DNA of 64,000 bases from Streptomyces sp. Tu 3180 (GTDB taxonomy: Bacteria > Actinomycetota > Actinomycetes > Streptomycetales > Streptomycetaceae), in contig NZ_WOXS01000002.1 in assembly GCF_009852415.1 (NCBI RefSeq), positions 5,744,001 through 5,808,000 on the forward strand, written 5' to 3'. The stretch's first letter is position 1. The number at the start of each line of letters is the position of its first letter. The notes below the pieces were generated by a model that was not told the DNA's origin, ran no database searches, and was given only the letters and a program-made list of their open reading frames with translations. Shown in pieces: positions 42,298-52,667 of this stretch. The position numbers and the translations under genes were made by a program.

Positions 42298-42915
42298 ATG
42301 AGTGAGCGGAGTGGGACGGCGATGCCCACGCCTCCCGACGACATCGTCGAGGCCGCACGGCTCGCGCCGGACCACTGGATCAGCATGATCGACCCCGGCT
42401 GGGACGGCGAGGGCGTGCCGCCCGACCGGGTCGTGGTCGGCCGCTGGCGCACGGGGGCGACCGGCGAGATCGAGGAGTGGGAGGACAACGAGGCGTACCG
42501 CCCCTCCCCGGAATCGCTCGGCTGGCCCGAGCCCACCGACGACGTCGACAAGGCCCTCCAGCTCGCCGTCACCGGTTACGGACCGGCCGAGGACGTCCTG
42601 CGCGCACTGGCCACCGCCGAGGTGGCGGTGCTGACCCTGCCGGACGGATCCCCGGTGACCGCCGCGGTGGAGGACGGCGGGCTCGTGGTCCCGGTCTTCA
42701 CCGCCCCGTCCCACCTCGCCGGCGTCGGCGGCTTCGCCTTCGAACGCGTCACCGTCCCGGCCCTCCTGGACCGCCTGCCCCCCGGCCACGCGCTCTACGT
42801 CAATCCGGCCGGTCCCGCGGGCAGCGTGCTGGAGCCCGGTCGGCTCGCGGGGACGGTCACGGGCGGAACACGACCGGACGGGGCCGAGCCCAGTGCCCAT
42901 GACACCACCGGGTGA
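42298..42915 (+). CDS. T7SS-associated protein with SseB-like domain
   Basis: 205-aa protein. The N-terminal half contains DHWISMIDPGWDGEGVPPDRVVVGRW, a segment I associate with small T7SS-associated proteins of streptomycetes. The C-terminal half (AVLTLPDGSPVTAAVEDG, PALLDRLPPGHALYVNP) resembles the SseB fold seen in the genes at 48707 and 49649. It lies just after the giant gene; ATG 42298 has AGGGG eight bases upstream, while an earlier GTG at 42289 would overlap the giant gene's stop. Coupled translation suggests a partner or chaperone of the giant protein. Function unknown. Confidence 0.75.
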   Translation: MSERSGTAMPTPPDDIVEAARLAPDHWISMIDPGWDGEGVPPDRVVVGRWRTGATGEIEEWEDNEAYRPSPESLGWPEPTDDVDKALQLAVTGYGPAEDVLRALATAEVAVLTLPDGSPVTAAVEDGGLVVPVFTAPSHLAGVGGFAFERVTVPALLDRLPPGHALYVNPAGPAGSVLEPGRLAGTVTGGTRPDGAEPSAHDTTG

Positions 42916-43041
42916 CGGCCCGCGGGGCTCGGCGACCTCCACGGAGGAGCGTGTTCGTGCAGCGCACCGGTCCGTACCGCCCGTACGTCCACGTCCGTGC
43001 ACTGACGACACCGGAGGGGACGAACGCGCCGCGCCGTTGCC

Positions 43042-44409
<1,368 letters not shown>

Positions 44410-44427
44410 GGGGACTCCTAGGGGTTC

Positions 44428-44449
44428 GGCGGACGGCGCTGTCCGCCGG
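44428..44449. other. Hairpin between glyA and sdaA
   Basis: CGGCGGAC (44428-44435) pairs perfectly with GTCCGCCG (44442-44449) around GGCGCT. It has no T-tract, so it may attenuate, stabilise or mark processing between the two genes. Confidence 0.5.
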
Positions 44450-44565
44450 AGGGGTGGTTCGGAAACAGGGGGGACCGTCGGTGCGGTTCATGGTGCGGGG
44501 CACCGCGCCCACCGACCCAGTGTGCGCGATGCCCCGGATGTCCGTACGAATGGAAGCGTACGGAA

Positions 44566-45825
44566 TTACGACAGACCGGGGTACAGCGGGTGCTTCTCGG
44601 CGAGTGCCGTCACCCGGGCCCGGAGTGCCTCCACGTCGTAGGACGGCTTCAGCGCCTCGGCGATCACGTCCGCGACCTCCGCGAAGTCCTCGGCCGTGAA
44701 ACCGCGGGTGGCCAGGGCGGGCGTGCCGATGCGCAGGCCCGAGGTGACCATCGGCGGACGCGGGTCGTTCGGGATCGCGTTGCGGTTGACGGTGATGCCG
44801 ACCTCGTGCAGCCGGTCCTCGGCCTGCTGGCCGTCCAGCTCGGAGTCGCGCAGGTCGACCAGGACCAGGTGCACGTCCGTGCCGCCGGACAGCACGTCCA
44901 CGCCCACGGCCCTGACGTCGTCCTCGACCAGGCGCTCGGCCAGGATGCGGGCGCCCTCCAGGGTGCGGCGCTGCCGCTCCTTGAAGTCCTCGGAGGCGCA
45001 GACCTTGAAGGCGACCGCCTTGGCGGCGATCACGTGCTCCAGCGGACCGCCCTGCTGGCCGGGGAAGACCGCGGAGTTGATCTTCTTGGCCAGTTCGGCC
45101 GTGGAGAGGATCACACCGCCGCGCGGGCCGCCCAGCGTCTTGTGCGTGGTCGTCGTCACCACGTGGGCGTGCGGGATCGGGTTCGGGTGCAGGCCCGCGG
45201 CCACCAGGCCGGCGAAGTGCGCCATGTCGACCATGAGGTACGCGCCGACCTCGTCCGCGATCCGGCGGAACGCGGCGAAGTCCAGCTGGCGCGGGTACGC
45301 CGACCAGCCGGCGACGATCAGCTTCGGCCTGCTCTCCTTGGCGAGGCGCTCGACCTCGGCCATGTCGACCCGGCCGTCGTCACCGACGTGGTACGCGACC
45401 ACGTCGTAGAGCTTGCCGGAGAAGTTGATCTTCATGCCGTGGGTCAGGTGCCCGCCGTGCGCGAGGTTCAGGCCCATGATCGTGTCACCGGGCTTGAGCA
45501 GCGCGAACATCGCGGCGGCGTTGGCCTGCGCGCCCGAGTGCGGCTGCACGTTGGCGTGCTCGGCGCCGAAGAGCTCCTTGACCCGGTCGATGGCGATCTG
45601 CTCGATCACGTCGACGTGCTCGCAGCCGCCGTAGTAGCGGCGGCCGGGGTAGCCCTCGGCGTACTTGTTGGTGAGGACCGAGCCCTGGGCCTCCATGACC
45701 GCGACCGGGGCGAAGTTCTCCGAGGCGATCATCTCGAGGGTGGACTGCTGGCGCCGCAGCTCGGCGTCGACCGCGGCGGCGACGGCCGGGTCGAGCTCGT
45801 GCAGGGGCGTGTTCAGAAGCGACAT
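44566..45825 (-). CDS. glyA: Serine hydroxymethyltransferase
   Basis: PLP enzyme interconverting serine and glycine with tetrahydrofolate. The 419-aa length is standard. The PLP lysine sits in VTTTTHKTLGGPRGG. Other landmarks are YAEGYPGRRYYGG and QPHSGAQANAA. GAGGAG precedes the ATG, and only 14 bases separate it from gcvH upstream. In this operon it would take the methylene-THF produced by the glycine cleavage system and turn a second glycine into serine. Confidence 0.98.
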   Translation of the reverse strand: MSLLNTPLHELDPAVAAAVDAELRRQQSTLEMIASENFAPVAVMEAQGSVLTNKYAEGYPGRRYYGGCEHVDVIEQIAIDRVKELFGAEHANVQPHSGAQANAAAMFALLKPGDTIMGLNLAHGGHLTHGMKINFSGKLYDVVAYHVGDDGRVDMAEVERLAKESRPKLIVAGWSAYPRQLDFAAFRRIADEVGAYLMVDMAHFAGLVAAGLHPNPIPHAHVVTTTTHKTLGGPRGGVILSTAELAKKINSAVFPGQQGGPLEHVIAAKAVAFKVCASEDFKERQRRTLEGARILAERLVEDDVRAVGVDVLSGGTDVHLVLVDLRDSELDGQQAEDRLHEVGITVNRNAIPNDPRPPMVTSGLRIGTPALATRGFTAEDFAEVADVIAEALKPSYDVEALRARVTALAEKHPLYPGLS

Positions 45826-45839
45826 GCGGCTACGGCTCC

Positions 45840-46217
45840 TCAGCCCGCGATGTGGGCGTCGTACTCGGCGGCGGTGAGCAGGTCGTCCGGCTCGTCGGTG
45901 ACGCGCACCTTGAACAGCCAGCCGCCCTCGAGGGGGGCGGAGTTCACCAGCGACGGGTCGTTGACGACGTCCTCGTTCACCTCGGTGATCTCACCGCTGA
46001 CCGGGGAGTACAGGTCGCTGACCGACTTGGTGGACTCCAGTTCGCCGCAGGTCTCGCCCGCGGTCACGGTGTCACCGACCTCGGGGAGCTGGACGAAGAC
46101 CACGTCGCCGAGCGCGTTGGCCGCGTGCTCCGTGATGCCGACCGTCGACACGCCGTCCTCGGCGGCCGACAGCCACTCGTGCTCCTTGCTGTAACGCAGC
46201 TGCTGGGGGTTGCTCAT
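45840..46217 (-). CDS. gcvH: Glycine cleavage system H protein
   Basis: 125-aa lipoyl carrier that shuttles the aminomethyl group between the P, T and L proteins. The lipoylation lysine lies in GELESTKSVSDLYSP. The N-terminus SNPQQLRYSKEHEWL is typical. I chose ATG 46217, which has AGGAGA ten bases upstream, over an upstream extension. P and L proteins are not in the window. Confidence 0.97.
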   Translation of the reverse strand: MSNPQQLRYSKEHEWLSAAEDGVSTVGITEHAANALGDVVFVQLPEVGDTVTAGETCGELESTKSVSDLYSPVSGEITEVNEDVVNDPSLVNSAPLEGGWLFKVRVTDEPDDLLTAAEYDAHIAG

Positions 46218-46307
46218 GGCCTGAATTCTCCTGTACGCGGGGGACTGGTGATGACTGAAGGACTGCGGGAAACACGGGTGAGCAGGCACGACGGGCCCGG
46301 CTCACCC

Positions 46308-46336
46308 GCCGCGGACCGCCCGGGGGCGGTCCACGG
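46308..46336. other. Hairpin between gcvT and gcvH
   Basis: GGACCGCC (46313-46320) and GGCGGTCC (46325-46332) form an 8-bp stem with a CGGG loop, directly after the gcvT stop on the minus strand. There is no T-run. It may be a partial terminator or RNA-processing site that sets the gcvT to gcvH ratio. Confidence 0.5.
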
Positions 46337-46341
46337 CGGTG

Positions 46342-47460
46342 TCACTTCTGCCGCTTGTAGAACGGCAGTGCCACGACCTCGTACGGCTCGTGGCTGCCGC
46401 GGATGTCCACGCCGACGCCCTCGGTGCCCGGCGCCGCGTGCGCCGCGTCGACGTACGCCATCGCGATCGGCTTGCCCAGCGTCGGGGAGGGCGCGCCCGA
46501 GGTGACCTCGCCGATCACCTCGCCGCCGGCGACGACCGGGTACCCGGCGCGCGGGACCCGGCGGCCCTCGGCGACCAGGCCGACCAGGACGCGCGGCGGG
46601 TTCTGCTCGGCGCGTGCGGCGGCCTCGGCCAGGGCGGCGCGGCCCACGAAGTCGCCCTCCTTCTCGAACTTCACCACCCGGCCCAGACCGGCGTCGAAGG
46701 GCGTCAGGGAGGTGGTCAGCTCGTGCCCGTACAGCGGCATGCCCGCCTCCAGGCGCAGCGTGTCCCGGCAGGACAGCCCGCACGGGACCAGGCCCGCGTC
46801 CTTGCCCGCCTCGGTCAGCGCCTGCCACAGCCCGACCGCGTGCTCGGGCTTCACGAACAGCTCGAAGCCGTCCTCGCCGGTGTAGCCGGTGCGGGCGATG
46901 AGCGCGGGGACGCCGGCGACGGTGCCGGGCAGGCCGGCGTAGTACTTCAGGCCGTCCAGGTCGGCGTCGGTGAGGGACTTCAGGATCGCGGGGGACTCGG
47001 GGCCCTGCACGGCCAGCAGCGCGTACGCGTCGCGGTCGTCGCGGACCTCGGCGTCGAAGCCGGCCGAGCGCTCGACGAGCGCGTCGAGCACGGTCCGGGC
47101 GTTGGAGGCGTTGGCGACCACCATGTACTCGGTCTCGCCGAGCCGGTAGACGATCAGGTCGTCCAGGATGCCGCCGTCCTCGCGGCAGATCATGGTGTAG
47201 CGGGCGCGGCCGGGCTTGACGCCCCCGATGTTGCCGACCAGGGCGTGGTCGAGGAGCGCGGCCGCCTGCGGGCCGGTGACGCCGATCTCGCCCATGTGCG
47301 AGAGGTCGAAGAGACCGGCCCTGGTGCGCACGGCGTTGTGCTCGTCGCGCTCGGAGCCGTAGCGCAGGGGCATGTCCCAGCCGGCGAAGTCGGTCATCGT
47401 CGCGCCGAGCGAACGATGCAGCGCATCGAGCGCGGTCCGGCGGAGTTCGGTACTGCTCAT
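46342..47460 (-). CDS. gcvT: Glycine cleavage system T protein (aminomethyltransferase)
   Basis: Transfers the methylene carbon from H-protein-bound aminomethyl to tetrahydrofolate, releasing ammonia. 372 aa, normal length, with DFAGWDMPLRYGSERDEH at the N-terminus and RTGYTGEDGFELFV in the middle. The start ATG at 47460 has GGGAG upstream; the reading frame stays open further upstream into the riboswitch but that extension is not protein-like. First gene of the glycine-responsive operon. Confidence 0.97.
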   Translation of the reverse strand: MSSTELRRTALDALHRSLGATMTDFAGWDMPLRYGSERDEHNAVRTRAGLFDLSHMGEIGVTGPQAAALLDHALVGNIGGVKPGRARYTMICREDGGILDDLIVYRLGETEYMVVANASNARTVLDALVERSAGFDAEVRDDRDAYALLAVQGPESPAILKSLTDADLDGLKYYAGLPGTVAGVPALIARTGYTGEDGFELFVKPEHAVGLWQALTEAGKDAGLVPCGLSCRDTLRLEAGMPLYGHELTTSLTPFDAGLGRVVKFEKEGDFVGRAALAEAAARAEQNPPRVLVGLVAEGRRVPRAGYPVVAGGEVIGEVTSGAPSPTLGKPIAMAYVDAAHAAPGTEGVGVDIRGSHEPYEVVALPFYKRQK

Positions 47461-47484
47461 CGGTCGGTCTCCCAGGGCGAGGGA

Positions 47485-47510
47485 CCCGCGCGGGCCGAGC
47501 CGGGCGCGGG
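47485..47510 (-). terminator. Possible expression-platform hairpin between riboswitch and gcvT
   Basis: CCCGCGC (47485-47491) pairs with GCGCGGG (47504-47510), lying between the second aptamer and the gcvT ribosome site. It could be a riboswitch-controlled terminator or a block on translation. The mechanism is not resolvable by eye. Confidence 0.35.
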
Positions 47511-47519
47511 GAGGGCGAG

Positions 47520-47755
47520 GACGTTCCTCCCCATCTGTCATCGGAACCTGAGAGGTTCGCCATGACCGTCCGCACAGGGGAGGGACCACGGCTTGCACCT
47601 TGGGTGGGGCCGCTGACGTACTGCCGCAGCGGCCCGCTTTTCAGATGTGCCTCGCCCGCGCGGTATCGGGGCCTGAGAGATTCAAGGGAGGGACTTGCTC
47701 CTTCGGCGCCCCGGCGGCAAACGGTGCCGGGGACTCTCCCGCGCGGATTCAAACG
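47520..47755 (-). ncRNA. Tandem glycine riboswitch in the gcvT leader
   Basis: Read on the minus strand, aptamer 1 shows GGGAGAGT, CGCCGAAGGAGCAAG and GAATCTCTCAGGC, the canonical glycine-binding core. Aptamer 2 follows with GGTGCAAGCC, GCGAACCTCTCAGG and GATGACAG before GGGGAGG. A linker of normal length separates them. Glycine riboswitches are on-switches for glycine catabolism; reports in Streptomyces describe them upstream of gcvT. This one would control gcvT-gcvH-glyA and perhaps sdaA. Confidence 0.93.
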
Positions 47756-47971
47756 GCCGGTATGCAGTTGGCGCGCCCATCATTGCACGCATCGCCGGGG
47801 CGCGGCAGGGGGACCCTTCACCGGGTGTGCACAGGGTGCGCGGGCGGTGACGGTGGGCTGTGACAGGGCTGTTTCGGAAAACGGACGGAAACGAGAGGCT
47901 TCGGTATTACCTTCTCTTTACACTCAACGGGGATGGGACTCCGTACCTGGCCCCAGGGGAGGACGATCACG
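47756..47971. promoter_or_regulatory. Divergent promoter region: glycine operon / P-loop protein
   Basis: No gene here. It must carry the promoter for the riboswitch leader (minus) and that of the P-loop gene (plus). An AT-richer stretch at 47870-47930 (GGAAAACGGACGGAAACG, then TATTACC and TTTACACT) is the likely plus-strand promoter. No box assignment is secure. Confidence 0.35.
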
Positions 47972-48640
47972 GTGAACAGGACCACGGCGTGTGCCACCGC
48001 CACGGGTGTCGCGCTGCCCGACCAGCCGGCCGCTCTGGCTCGGGAGGCCCGCGGCGCGCTGCCGGCTCCGGTCGTCCGGGACCTGCGCGGGCGGGCCGGC
48101 GGCAGCCCGCACGCCCTGCTGTTCGGGGCCCACGACCTCGTCGTGGTCACCGGACTGCCCGGCAGCGGCAAGTCCACACTGATGCGGCGCGCGGTGCGCG
48201 GCACCCGCGTCGACTCCCAGGACACCCGTGACCGCTGGGACCGCCGCATGCCGCGCCTCCTGCCGTACGCGCTCTACCGCCCGCTGGTCCGCCTCGCCCA
48301 CTACGCCGGGCTGCGCAGGACCCTGCGCGCGGGAGGCGGAGTGGTCGTGCACGACTGCGGCACGCAGGAGTGGGTGCGCCGCTGGCTGGCCCGCGAGGCC
48401 CGGCGCCGGGGCGCCCGCCTGCACCTGCTGCTCCTGGACGTCGCCCCGCAGCAGGCCCTGGACGGTCAGCGCGAGCGGGGCCGGGGCGTCTCCCGGTACG
48501 CGTTCCTGCGGCACCGCGCGGCGAGCGACCGGCTGCTGCGGGCGGTGGAGCGGGGCGAGCCGCCCGCCGGCTGCGCCTCGGCGGTCCTGATCGACCGGGA
48601 CGCGGCGAACGCGCTGCGCCGCATCGGCTTCGCCGGCTGA
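47972..48640 (+). CDS. P-loop ATPase / kinase-like protein
   Basis: 222-aa protein with Walker A VVTGLPGSGKSTLMRR at about residues 54-69. The remainder has features of small nucleoside/antibiotic kinase-type P-loop proteins: DSQDTRDRWDRR, VVVHDCGTQEWVRRWL, and a RERGRGVSRYAFLRHRAAS lid-like basic segment. Function unknown. GTG 47972 has GGGGAGGA upstream and is preferred to the in-frame ATG at 47933, which lacks a ribosome site. Confidence 0.7.
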   Translation: MNRTTACATATGVALPDQPAALAREARGALPAPVVRDLRGRAGGSPHALLFGAHDLVVVTGLPGSGKSTLMRRAVRGTRVDSQDTRDRWDRRMPRLLPYALYRPLVRLAHYAGLRRTLRAGGGVVVHDCGTQEWVRRWLAREARRRGARLHLLLLDVAPQQALDGQRERGRGVSRYAFLRHRAASDRLLRAVERGEPPAGCASAVLIDRDAANALRRIGFAG

Positions 48641-48706
48641 TCGGCCGTGCCGCGGCAGCGGTTAGCCTGTGAGCCACAGCAGTGGTTCCAGGCAGGCGGT
48701 AGGCAG

Positions 48707-49477
48707 ATGGACTTCCCGGCGCAGACACAACCCCACCCGCACGGCGGATGGCCAGGAAACGAGCTGGAGGAGGTGCTCTCCGCCTCCCTCGGAGTCCCCT
48801 CGGCGGGAGGCCGGATCGTCGAGGTGCTGGGCCGCAGCTTCGTCTGGGTCCCCCTGCCGAACGGCGGCGGCCCGCACAGCGGCCCGCTCGACCTGCCCAC
48901 GATGGAGCTCGACGGTCAGGCGTACGTCCCGGTGTTCAGCTCCGAGGAGCAGTTCCGCCAGGTCGTCGGCTCCCACATGTCGTACACCGTCGCACCGGCC
49001 GTGGAGTTCGCGCGCGGCCTGCCGCCGCAGGCGGGGATCGCGGTGAACCCCGGCGGCGTGGTCGGCATCCCGCTGCCGCCGCCCGCCGTGGCGGAGCTGT
49101 GCCGGGCCGGGCGCACCCCGCTGGACGGTCCGGCGGCCGGCGGCCGGGTCCGGCTGTTCGAGCCCGACTGGCAGGACGACCCGGTGGACTTCCTCGCCGC
49201 CGCCTCGGCGGAGTTCGAGACCACGGGAGTGGTGGCCACCGCCCGCCGGTGCCTCGCCGCGATCGAGACGGCCGACCCGGTGCTGTTCGTCGGCGTGGAG
49301 CTGTCCCGGTGGGACGAGGGGGACCTGCGGACCCTGCCGATGGACGCGCTCGGCCGCGCGCTGGGCCGGACGGCGGTGAAGTGGCCGGTCAACCTGGTCC
49401 TGCTGGACGTGGCGCAGGACCCGGTGGGCGACTGGATGCGCGAGCGGGTCCGCCCCTTCTACCAGCGCGCCGTGTGA
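48707..49477 (+). CDS. SseB-family protein (enhanced serine sensitivity)
   Basis: 256-aa cytosolic protein with an N-terminal SseB domain (LEEVLSASLG, AYVPVFSSEEQFRQV, LPPQAGIAVNPGG) and a C-terminal region ending FYQRAV that matches the SseB C-terminal domain. SseB was named from a serine-sensitivity phenotype in E. coli; its biochemical role is not established. Its location beside the glycine/serine operon fits that name. ATG 48707 is chosen because the N-terminal extension has no family features. Confidence 0.8.
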   Translation: MDFPAQTQPHPHGGWPGNELEEVLSASLGVPSAGGRIVEVLGRSFVWVPLPNGGGPHSGPLDLPTMELDGQAYVPVFSSEEQFRQVVGSHMSYTVAPAVEFARGLPPQAGIAVNPGGVVGIPLPPPAVAELCRAGRTPLDGPAAGGRVRLFEPDWQDDPVDFLAAASAEFETTGVVATARRCLAAIETADPVLFVGVELSRWDEGDLRTLPMDALGRALGRTAVKWPVNLVLLDVAQDPVGDWMRERVRPFYQRAV

Positions 49478-49648
49478 TCCCGCGCCCCGCCCGCAACCGC
49501 CCCCGCCCGCTTCGGCGGCCCGGCTGAGCGGTACCGGCGTCCGCCGGCCCGGCCGGCCCGCGTGCCGTACGGACAGCGGTCGCCGGGCCGCGGGCGGCTT
49601 AAGCTAGGTTCATTGGCTGGCGAGGTGTTGTACGGAGGGGCGATACAA

Positions 49649-50437
49649 GTGAGCGCTGGCACCGCGGCGGCCGGGCAGGTCGAGCACATGCTGCGCCAGG
49701 TGACGCCCGGGCGTTACGACGCCTACGAGGCGTTGCTGCGCGCGCTCGCCACCCCCTCCACCGGTCAGGTCTGGATGCTGCTGTGGCACGGCCAGGCCGG
49801 CTCCCCGGACGCCCAGTACGGGAACATGGAGGTGGACGGCCTCGGCTACGCGCCCTGCGTCACCTCCGCCCAGGAGCTGTCGGCCAGCGGCTGGAGCCGG
49901 TCCTACGAGGTCGTCGACGGCCTCGACGTGGCCCGCGCGCTCTATCCCGACCACTACGGACTCTGGCTCAACCCGCACGCCCCGGGCGGCGGAGTGGGCA
50001 TCCCCTGGCTGGACCTGCGCCGCATCGCCACCGGCCTGGACCGCCAGCCCGCCGGGCCGCTCAGGCTGTCCGAGCCCGGCATCGAGATCCCGCAGTTCTA
50101 CGCCCTGCTCGCGCAGAACGCCCACCGCACCCCGGCCGTCCGCGCGCTGCGCCGCGCCTGGGTGCAGCCCGCGTTGGGCGCGCCCTACCTCGCCATCGGC
50201 CTCGACGTGTACGACACCTCGCCGCCGGCCGTCGACGCGGTGCGCGCCATGATGCAGCAGTCCCTCGGGGCCGTCCCGGACGGGCTGCCCGTGTCGACCG
50301 TCGCGATGTCCGACGAGCACGACCCGGTCGCGATGTGGCTGCGCGCCAACTCCCGGCCGTTCTACGACCGCGAGGCGCACGGCGCCGTTCCGCCCCCCAC
50401 CTCGGGCTACGGCCACCCGCCCGCGCACCGGCGCTGA
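49649..50437 (+). CDS. SseB-family protein, second copy
   Basis: 262-aa homologue of the previous gene. N-terminal part: DAYEALLRALATPSTGQVWMLLWHG, DVARALYPDHYGLWLNPHAPGG. C-terminal part: LRANSRPFYDREAHG. GTG 49649 has GGAGGGG about ten bases upstream and is preferred to the longer frame. Probably arose by duplication of the neighbouring gene; together with the T7SS-linked protein at 42298 the window holds three proteins of this type. Confidence 0.78.
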   Translation: MSAGTAAAGQVEHMLRQVTPGRYDAYEALLRALATPSTGQVWMLLWHGQAGSPDAQYGNMEVDGLGYAPCVTSAQELSASGWSRSYEVVDGLDVARALYPDHYGLWLNPHAPGGGVGIPWLDLRRIATGLDRQPAGPLRLSEPGIEIPQFYALLAQNAHRTPAVRALRRAWVQPALGAPYLAIGLDVYDTSPPAVDAVRAMMQQSLGAVPDGLPVSTVAMSDEHDPVAMWLRANSRPFYDREAHGAVPPPTSGYGHPPAHRR

Positions 50438-50883
50438 CCGGGCCGCGTCCGCCGCAGCCCGGTGCGGCCGGCCCGGCCGTGCCCGCCCGCGCCCGTCCGT
50501 GCCTGTCCGTGTTGACTCAGCGTCACCGTGTCCACGAAGTGGACACGGGCGCGGCGCGGTCCGCCCGTCCCGCCGCCCGGCGCTGATTTCGCGTCAGATT
50601 TTCGGCCATGCGCGCTCAGCTACTTCTCGCTGACCGCCTGTCACCTGCGGTTTCACCCGCCCTTCACGCCTTCTGGCGTCCCTTGAACGGCACTTGGGGA
50701 GGCGCCTTGTGTGTCGGGCGGGTTAACTCCTGTCGGCGGAACGCCTGAACCGCCCCTTATGTCAACTGTTCAGATCTCAGGTAGGTATCACCGCTATCCG
50801 GACTGTTCCTGACCACCTGTGAACGTCTGTAGTGTTCGGCCGGTCAAAGTGCATCCACATAGCGGACCCGGAGTGGCCCCAAT
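50438..50883. promoter_or_regulatory. Long upstream region of the oligopeptide ABC operon
   Basis: 446 bp without a gene. A 10-bp perfect hairpin (50526-50548) near its left end may terminate the SseB gene. The right half is AT-richer and holds the promoter of the importer operon, perhaps with TAGTGT near 50831 as -10. GGCGG/CCGCC pairs near 50717-50757 may form a leader structure. I recognise no riboswitch. Confidence 0.4.
50526..50548. terminator. Perfect 10-bp hairpin after the second SseB gene
   Basis: CCGTGTCCAC pairs with GTGGACACGG around GAA. There is no T-tract, as is common for Streptomyces terminators. A binding site for a dimeric regulator of the downstream importer is the alternative. 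Confidence 0.5.
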
Positions 50884-52554
50884 ATGCGCATAATCAAGTC
50901 CCGAGCCGCTCGGGCGATCACGGCCGCGGTGGCGGTCGGTCTGATCGCCACGGGCTGCTCCAGCGAGCGGGACAACAAGAGCAAGGACGGCGGCGACAAG
51001 GACACCTTCGTCTTCGCCGGTGCAGGTGACCCGGGTTCCCTGGACCCTGCCCTCGCGAGCGACGGTGAAACCTTCCGCGTGACGCGACAGGCGTTCGAGG
51101 CCCTCCTCGAGCACGAGTCCGGCGGGACCAAGCTGGTCGGCGGCCTCGCCGAGACCTGGTCCAGCAACGACAAGGGCACCGTCTGGACCTTCAACCTCCG
51201 CAAGGGCGTGAAGTTCCACGACGGCGAGGCGTTCAACGCCGCGGCCGTCTGCGCCAACTACGACCACTGGTTCAACTGGACGGGCACCTACCAGTCCAGC
51301 GCGGTCTCCTACTACTGGCAGACCATCATGGGCGGCTTCAAGAAGAACGAGGACAAGGAGACGCCGGAGGCGAACTACAAGTCCTGCACCGCGAAGGACG
51401 AGCACACCGCCGTCATCGAGGTCAAGAAGCCCTCCGCCAACCTCCCCGGCGGCTTCTCGCTCCAGGCCCTGGCGATCCACTCGCCGAAGGCCATCGAGGA
51501 GTACAAGAAGCAGGACGCGTCCGCCAAGGGCGACGCCATCACGTACCCCAAGTACAGCCAGGAGGCCGGCACGGTCGCCGGCACCGGCCCGTACAAGATC
51601 GTCAAGTGGAACAAGGGCAACAAGGAAGTCTCCCTCGAGCGCTTCGACGACTACTGGGGCGAGAAGGCGAAGATCAAGAACCTGGTCTTCCGCACCATCG
51701 ACACCGAGGAGGGCCGCCGCCAGGCGCTCCAGGCCGGTGACATCGACGGCTACGACCTCGTCGCCCCGGCCGACGTCAAGACCCTCGAGGACCAGGGCTA
51801 CGTCGTCCCGACCCGTGGCGTCTTCAACCTCTTCTACGTGGGCATGAGCCAGGGCGCCAACAAGGCCCTCAAGAAGAAGGAAGTCCGCCAGGCCATCGCG
51901 CAGGCGATCGACAAGGAGAACCTGGTCAAGACCCAGCTGCCCGAGGGCGGCAAGGTCGCCGACCAGTTCATGCCGGACACGATCGCGGGCTACTCCAAGA
52001 ACGTCACGAAGTACCCGTACGACACCGCCAAGGCCAAGAGCCTCCTCAAGAAGGCCGGCGAGCAGAAGCTCAAGGTCGAGTTCTGCTACCCGACCGAGGT
52101 CACCCGCCCGTACATGCCTGCCCCGCAGGACCTGTTCGAGCTGATGAAGTCCGACCTGGAGAAGGCCGGCATCACCGTCACGCCGAAGGCCATGAAGTGG
52201 GCCCCGGACTACCTGGACGCCACCGAGGCGGGCTCCTGCGACCTGCACATGCTCGGCTGGACCGGTGACTTCAACGACGGCTACAACTTCATCGGCACCT
52301 GGTTCGCCGAGTACGACAAGCAGTGGGGCTTCAAGGACAAGAAGGTCTTCGACGCCGTGAAGGCCGGCTCGAAGATGGGCAAGGCCGAGGAGCGCGTCGC
52401 GGCCTACCAGAAGGCCAACGAGGTCATCATGGACTACCTGCCGGGCGTCCCGATCTCCTCCTCCCCGCCGGCCATCGCGTTCGCCAAGAACGTCAACCCG
52501 CCGAACGTCTCCCCGCTGACGCAGGAAGTCTTCGCCGAGGCCTCCTTCAAGTAA
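50884..52554 (+). CDS. Oligopeptide ABC transporter substrate-binding lipoprotein (family 5)
   Basis: 556-aa extracytoplasmic receptor. The signal peptide ends in a lipobox (IATGC) with Cys25 as the lipidated residue. The SBP_bac_5 fold is shown by GSLDPALASDGETFRV, LVGGLAETWSSNDKGTVWTF, LRKGVKFHDGEAFNA and KKEVRQAIAQAIDKENL. Codon choice is strongly restricted to highly used codons, suggesting high expression. First gene of a five-gene importer operon. Streptomycetes use related systems (BldK type) to take up peptides in development; whether this one does is unknown. Confidence 0.93.
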   Translation: MRIIKSRAARAITAAVAVGLIATGCSSERDNKSKDGGDKDTFVFAGAGDPGSLDPALASDGETFRVTRQAFEALLEHESGGTKLVGGLAETWSSNDKGTVWTFNLRKGVKFHDGEAFNAAAVCANYDHWFNWTGTYQSSAVSYYWQTIMGGFKKNEDKETPEANYKSCTAKDEHTAVIEVKKPSANLPGGFSLQALAIHSPKAIEEYKKQDASAKGDAITYPKYSQEAGTVAGTGPYKIVKWNKGNKEVSLERFDDYWGEKAKIKNLVFRTIDTEEGRRQALQAGDIDGYDLVAPADVKTLEDQGYVVPTRGVFNLFYVGMSQGANKALKKKEVRQAIAQAIDKENLVKTQLPEGGKVADQFMPDTIAGYSKNVTKYPYDTAKAKSLLKKAGEQKLKVEFCYPTEVTRPYMPAPQDLFELMKSDLEKAGITVTPKAMKWAPDYLDATEAGSCDLHMLGWTGDFNDGYNFIGTWFAEYDKQWGFKDKKVFDAVKAGSKMGKAEERVAAYQKANEVIMDYLPGVPISSSPPAIAFAKNVNPPNVSPLTQEVFAEASFK

Positions 52555-52667
52555 GCGCGTAGTCGGCAGAAGAACAAGCAAGAACGGGGGGTCCGCCCGG
52601 CCGTCGCAACTCGGCGGCCGGGCGGGTCCATTCATGTAAGACATCACGCAAGAAAGGGGCATGCGGG

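Noticed and set aside
1..42915. T7SS locus as an integrative mobile element
   Set aside because: No integrase, transposase, tRNA or flanking direct repeats were seen at the visible boundary near 42916, and base composition matches the flanks.
47461..47598. N-terminal extension of gcvT to 47598
   Set aside because: The extension overlaps the second glycine aptamer and lacks family sequence; ATG 47460 has a ribosome site.
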